A stretch of DNA of 64,000 nucleotides from Roseiarcus sp963823165 (GTDB taxonomy: Bacteria > Pseudomonadota > Alphaproteobacteria > Rhizobiales > Beijerinckiaceae). Location of the stretch: the NCBI GenBank assembly GCA_963823165.1, contig CAWGKV010000015.1:1-64000 (forward strand), in the 5' to 3' direction. Positions 60,541-64,000 of this stretch are shown in pieces. Both the position numbers and the translations under genes were made by a program. The notes beneath the pieces are model-generated. The model saw nothing but the letters and a program-made list of their open reading frames with translations. It searched no databases and was not told the origin of the DNA. Positions within the stretch are counted from its first letter, which is position 1; every line of letters starts with the position of its first letter.

Positions 60541-61238
60541 CTTGTAGGCGCGGGCGCCGACCGCGCCAGCTCTGACCGCGCCAGCCGCGCTCACCGCGCG
60601 CGGCTACAAGGCGCGGGCCCCGCGCGCCAGCCGGTGCGGCTCTTGTAGGCGCGGGCGCCGACCGCGCCAGCCGCGCGGCCCTTGTAGGCGCGGGCGCTGA
60701 CCGCGCCAGCCGCGCTCCGCGCGCGGCTACAGCGCCAGCTCTGACCGCGCCAGCCGCGCGGCTCTAGCGCCAGCTCTGACCGCGCCAGCCGCGCTCACCG
60801 CGCGCGGCTACGCGCTCGACCGCGCCAGCCGCGCGGCTCTTGTAGGCGCGGGCGCCGACCGCGCCAGCCGCGGCTCTTGTAGGCGCGGGCGCTGACCGCG
60901 CCAGCCGCGCTCACCGCGCGCGGCTAGCAAAGCCGCGCGGCTCTGACCGCGCCAGCCGCGCTCACCGCGCGCGGCTACAAGGCGCGCGGCGCTGACCGCG
61001 CCAGCCGCGCTCACCGCGCGCGGCTACAAAGCGCCGGCTCTGACCGCGCCAGCCGCGCTCACCGCGCGCGGCTACAGCGGCGCCGGCCGCGCCTGACCGC
61101 GCCAGCCGCGCGGCTCTTGTAGGCGCCAGCTCTGACCGCGCCAGCCGCGCTCACCGCGCGCGGCTACAGAGCGCGGGCGCTGACCGCGCCTGCCGCGCTC
61201 ACCGCGCGCGGCTACAAGGCGCGCGGCTACAAACCGCG
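60541..61238. repeat. Array of GC-rich palindromic repeats
   Basis: About 0.7 kb between kdsA and the acyltransferase gene is built from variants of one unit. ACCGCGCCAGC occurs about fourteen times, commonly followed by CGCGCTCACCGCGCGCGGCTAC or by CGCGCGGCTCTTGTAGGCGC. AGCCGCGC-TCAC-CGCGCGCGGCT can form a hairpin, and orientation alternates (GGCTACAAG versus CTTGTAGGC). Unit lengths vary from roughly 35 to 60 bp, unlike CRISPR. It carries no gene. Confidence 0.85.
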
Positions 61239-61239
61239 G

Positions 61240-62085
61240 CTACAGCCGCTTCGCCAGCCGGTCGAAATCCTGCAACTCGGCGACGAGGGCCTCGAAGTCC
61301 CTGAGCGGCACCATGTTCGGCCCGTCGGAGGGCGCATGGTCTGGGTCGGGGTGGGTCTCGATGAAGACGCCGGCGACGCCGACCGCGACCGCCGCCCGTG
61401 CGAGCACCGGCACGAACTCGCGCTCGCCCCCTGAGGCCGCCCCCCGCCCGCCCGGCTGCTGCACCGAATGGGTTGCGTCGAAGATCACCGGCGCTCCCGT
61501 CTCGCGCGCCAGAATCGGCAGCGCGCGCATGTCCGACACCAGGGTGTTGTAGCCGAAGCTCACCCCGCGCTCGGTCACCAGAATGTCGGCCGCGCCGGCC
61601 GCGTCGAGTTTGGCGACGACGTTCTTCATGTCCCAGGGCGCGAGGAACTGCCCCTTCTTGACGTTGACCGCCCGCCCCGTGCGCGCCGCGGCCACCAGCA
61701 GATCGGTCTGGCGGCAGAGGAAGGCGGGAATCTGCAGCGCATCGACGACCTCGGCCACGCGCGCGCACTGGGCGGCCTCGTGCACGTCGGTGATCACCGG
61801 CAGGCCGAGCGTCTCGCGGATGTCTGCGAACACCGGCAGCGACGCCTCGAGCCCGAGCCCGCGCGCGCCCGAAGCGGACGTGCGGTTCGCCTTGTCGAAC
61901 GACGTTTTGTACACGAGGCCGATCGACCGGCGCGCCGAAATCTCCTTCAGCGCCGCCGCCGTTTCGAGCGCATGCGCCCGGCTTTCCATCTGGCACGGAC
62001 CGGCGATCAGCGCGAGCGGCAGTTTCGCGCCGAACCGCGCCGCCTGCGGCCCCCGGCCGACCTGAACGATGGAATTGTTGCGCAT
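61240..62085 (-). CDS. kdsA: 3-deoxy-8-phosphooctulonate (KDO-8-P) synthase
   Basis: This 281-aa enzyme condenses PEP with arabinose-5-phosphate in lipopolysaccharide KDO synthesis. Motifs include LALIAGPCQMES, YKTSFDKANRTS, PVITDVHEAAQ, FLCRQTDLLVAAA, VNVKKGQFLAPWDMKNVV and FDATHSVQQPGG. Length and all catalytic segments are normal. Its stop abuts the palindromic repeat array. CTP synthase or enolase genes, often nearby in other genomes, are not in this window. Confidence 0.96.
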   Translation of the reverse strand: MRNNSIVQVGRGPQAARFGAKLPLALIAGPCQMESRAHALETAAALKEISARRSIGLVYKTSFDKANRTSASGARGLGLEASLPVFADIRETLGLPVITDVHEAAQCARVAEVVDALQIPAFLCRQTDLLVAAARTGRAVNVKKGQFLAPWDMKNVVAKLDAAGAADILVTERGVSFGYNTLVSDMRALPILARETGAPVIFDATHSVQQPGGRGAASGGEREFVPVLARAAVAVGVAGVFIETHPDPDHAPSDGPNMVPLRDFEALVAELQDFDRLAKRL

Positions 62086-62425
62086 CTCACGATCCGTTTG
62101 GCGGCAGGGGCGGCTGTTTGAGGCAAGAAGGCCTCATTGGCAAGTTGTCATCATGCGGGTTTCGGCCCACCTCACAGACGGGTCCATCCAACCCACAACC
62201 TTGTGGTGGTAAGACAATGTCATCTACCAAGTCAATTGTTGGTTTGACAATGTCGCAACATTTAGCCACTCTCGCAGGATCGCTAAGCCCGTTGGACCGG
62301 TCCGAGTGACCCCGCATCTCGCGGGCGGCGCTCCTGCGATTGGTTCCCACTCGGTCGGAGTGGAACGCTTTTCTTGAAACTTTGCCGAAAACGTCGTGGC
62401 TTCGGGATATTGTGGATCACCTGCT
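62086..62425. other. Intergenic stretch before the XRE/ImmA gene
   Basis: No gene. It is AT-richer than its surroundings around 62200-62270 and holds the GACAATGTC repeats listed separately. Confidence 0.5.
62213..62254. promoter_or_regulatory. Putative operator repeats upstream of the XRE/ImmA gene
   Basis: GACAATGTC occurs at 62213-62221 and again at 62246-62254, with CAATTG-centred sequence between. Duplicated short sites upstream of an XRE gene suggest autoregulation, though they lie ~170 bp from the start codon. Confidence 0.4.
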
Positions 62426-63571
62426 ATGAGCATCAACCTCGGCCCTACTGAGCTCGGCGAGCAACTCCGCGGCGCGCGGTCGGGCGTCAATCTGACGCAA
62501 GATGCAGCCGCTGCACGACTTGGCATGGCGAGAACGACGCTGGTCGCAATCGAAAAGGGGCAGCGCGTCGTCAAGCCGAGCGAGCTGTTGGCGTTTGCTC
62601 GCCTTTATGGGGTGAGCGCGGGCAAACTTGTTTCGACCGATGCGGTTCATGTCGATTTCGCCGCGAAGTTTCGGCGCGCGGAAGGCAAGGAGGCCTCTCT
62701 CGCCGCCACCGAAGCGCTGGCGCTGCTCAACCGTCTCGCCACCGGCGCTGTGCAGTTGGAGCGATTGCTCGGTCATGAGCTGAGAACCGACTTCCCGCCG
62801 CCGATCCGCATCAACCCCCACTTTGTAAATCAGCAAGCGGAAGACGCGGCCAACAATCTCAGGGCGCGGCTCGGCGTGGGCCTTGGGCCAATTCCCGATC
62901 CGATCAACTTGCTGGAGCATGAACTCGGCCTGCGGATATTTTTCCGCCCGCTGTCGGCGCAGATTTCGGGCCTGTACGCCTATGATCCGTCCATAGGCGC
63001 TTGTATCCTCATCAACGCCAACCATCATTGGAAGCGGCGGGTCCAAACCGGGGCCCACGAAACCGGGCATTTCGTGTCTGACCGGTCGCATGCGGACATC
63101 CTTGAGGAAGGAGAAATCTCGCTCTCGATCGAGGAGCAATTCGCCAAGCGGTTTGGATCAGCCTTTTTGATGCCTGCATCGGGGGTGCGCGCGCGATACG
63201 ACCAAATTGCCGGCGCCGAGAACCGGTTTGAAGTCCGAGAACTGATCCTTTTGGCGCACCAGTTCGGCGTCGCAACCGAGGCTATGTGCAGGCGGCTGGA
63301 GGATCTCGCTCTTCTGCCGCAGGGCACATGGGATTCCATACGCGAGCGTGGTTTCGCGAGCGATCTCGAGCGCAGCGTGATCGGCGAAGCGAGCATGCAA
63401 CCGGCGCCGCCGTTGATACCCGCTCGCTTGGCCTATTTGGCCTCGACCGGCCTGGAGCGGGAGATCCTTTCGGAAGGGCAGCTATGTGACCTTCTGGCCG
63501 TCGACCGGCTCGAGCTGAGGGAGGCTCTGCTGCCGTTCGTCGCCGAGGAAGCTATTTCATTGCATGCCTGA
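62426..63571 (+). CDS. XRE-family regulator with ImmA/IrrE metallopeptidase domain
   Basis: This 381-aa protein has an N-terminal HTH (~8-65; NLTQDAAAARLGMARTTLVA) and a zinc peptidase domain with H211-E-T-G-H215 (GAHETGHFVSD) and a downstream acidic helix (EEQFAKRFGSAFLMP). Such fusions control phage, ICE or stress genes and often act as antitoxin-like partners. Its stop overlaps the PIN-domain gene by 8 bp, which indicates a coupled two-gene module. Confidence 0.9.
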   Translation: MSINLGPTELGEQLRGARSGVNLTQDAAAARLGMARTTLVAIEKGQRVVKPSELLAFARLYGVSAGKLVSTDAVHVDFAAKFRRAEGKEASLAATEALALLNRLATGAVQLERLLGHELRTDFPPPIRINPHFVNQQAEDAANNLRARLGVGLGPIPDPINLLEHELGLRIFFRPLSAQISGLYAYDPSIGACILINANHHWKRRVQTGAHETGHFVSDRSHADILEEGEISLSIEEQFAKRFGSAFLMPASGVRARYDQIAGAENRFEVRELILLAHQFGVATEAMCRRLEDLALLPQGTWDSIRERGFASDLERSVIGEASMQPAPPLIPARLAYLASTGLEREILSEGQLCDLLAVDRLELREALLPFVAEEAISLHA

Positions 63572-64000
63572 TCCGGCTGACAGCGTGGGCCTCGTGCTCG
63601 ATACCAGCGTTTGGATCAATCTATTGGCGACCGAGGCGATTGACGCAATCCTCGGGGCGCTGGCTGTCCCGTGCCATGCTCCCGAACAGGTGCTCGCAGA
63701 AGTGAGGCGGCATCCTGTCACTGGAGCAGCTTTGACGACCGACAACCATCCGCTGTGCGCGGTGAACGCGGTCTCGATCGTTTCGCTCGAAGGCTCGGAA
63801 CTCGATCTGTTCCTCGACATTGTGGCTGCGCCGGCGGGAGACGGGCTCGGAGACGGTGAATCGGCTGCCATCGCAGTCGCTGTCTCGCGTAACCTGGACC
63901 TCGTGATCGATGACAGAAAAGCGCGACGCATCTTGCGAGAGCGCTTCGGCCAAGTTCGGACCTACTGGACGATCGACCTTCTTCGAGCCCGGGCTGTCGT
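63564..64000 (+). CDS. PIN-domain protein (partial at window end)
   Basis: The ATG at 63564 overlaps the XRE/ImmA stop (ATGCCTGA). VLDTSVWINLLA gives the first PIN aspartate, PEQVLAEVRRH an acidic position, GDGESAAIAVAVSRN the central acidic pair, and LVIDDRKARRIL the third aspartate. It is probably a Mg2+-dependent ribonuclease. The reading frame is still open at base 64000. Paired with an XRE-ImmA protein it probably acts as the toxin or effector. Confidence 0.82.
   Translation, partial: MPDPADSVGLVLDTSVWINLLATEAIDAILGALAVPCHAPEQVLAEVRRHPVTGAALTTDNHPLCAVNAVSIVSLEGSELDLFLDIVAAPAGDGLGDGESAAIAVAVSRNLDLVIDDRKARRILRERFGQVRTYWTIDLLRARAV

Noticed and set aside
60808..61014. 68-aa ORF within the repeat array
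   Set aside because: It is simply the repeat unit translated (RLARS and RGWRGQ runs) without a start signal.
60541..61238. CRISPR array
   Set aside because: Units vary in length and orientation, spacers are not unique, and no cas gene is present; it is a palindromic repeat cluster.

Overview
The window is GC-rich chromosomal DNA from an alphaproteobacterium, most likely a member of the Hyphomicrobiales (Rhizobiales). This is inferred from codon use, the MntR/MntH pair, a single-domain QueF, KdsA, a BiuH-type hydrolase and families common in that order. No rRNA gene, CRISPR array, transposase or integrase was recognised.

Layout. (1) 0.3-4.5 kb: a DJ-1/PfpI protein, a copper tyrosinase, an alpha/beta hydrolase and a secreted Gly/Pro/His-repeat protein. 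(2) 4.66-10 kb: a tRNA-Arg(ACG) gene followed by a lower-GC accessory region with a lipoprotein, a small secreted protein and a pair of exported helical proteins. Two 52-bp direct repeats that end like a tRNA-Arg 3' end bracket the helical pair, as integration scars would. (3) 10-12 kb: gene-poor, with three very small genes and a decayed ORF.

(4) 12.2-40.1 kb: a large catabolic cluster with a GntR/FCD regulator, and the most interesting part of the window. Its core is a tight minus-strand run, 29.7 to 15.9 kb: SCP-x-like thiolase, two acyl-CoA synthetases, a stand-alone PEP-synthase-type swivelling (phospho-histidine) protein, an unrecognised 520-aa protein, a winged-helix protein, a dikinase lacking the pyruvate/PEP barrel, biotin carboxyl carrier, biotin carboxylase, a pyruvate-carboxylase-type carboxyltransferase with altered metal ligands, and a second thiolase. 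Around it lie dehydrogenases, an acetoacetate-decarboxylase-family protein, SurE and a tyrosine phosphatase, an epoxide-hydrolase-like enzyme, a 3-hydroxyacyl-CoA dehydrogenase, a ribose-type ABC importer and an EthD protein. A GntR-type palindrome (TNGTNNNACNA or close), usually paired at a 13-bp step, occurs in six intergenic promoter regions of the cluster, so the set is probably one regulon. I propose an ATP-dependent phosphorylation plus biotin-dependent carboxylation route for an unknown alcohol or ketone that ends in CoA thioesters and thiolysis. The substrate is not known. Three genes here carry apparent lesions: two frameshifts and one amber codon.

(5) 40.4-49.4 kb: a BMP-family ABC importer with a biuret-hydrolase-like enzyme, a 5-formyl-THF-cycloligase-like protein, an amidohydrolase and a 2-oxoglutarate/Fe(II)-type oxygenase, suggesting uptake and breakdown of a nitrogen-rich (ureide, pyrimidine or triazine-like) compound. 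(6) 49.4-64 kb: mntR/mntH with a DtxR-type operator, a YyaL-like thioredoxin-domain protein, very small genes, a Na+/H+ antiporter with a cyclic-nucleotide domain, queF, a HigA-like antitoxin without a visible toxin, a DUF4142 protein, an acyltransferase, a 0.7-kb array of GC-rich palindromic repeats, kdsA, and an XRE-ImmA/PIN pair cut by the window end.
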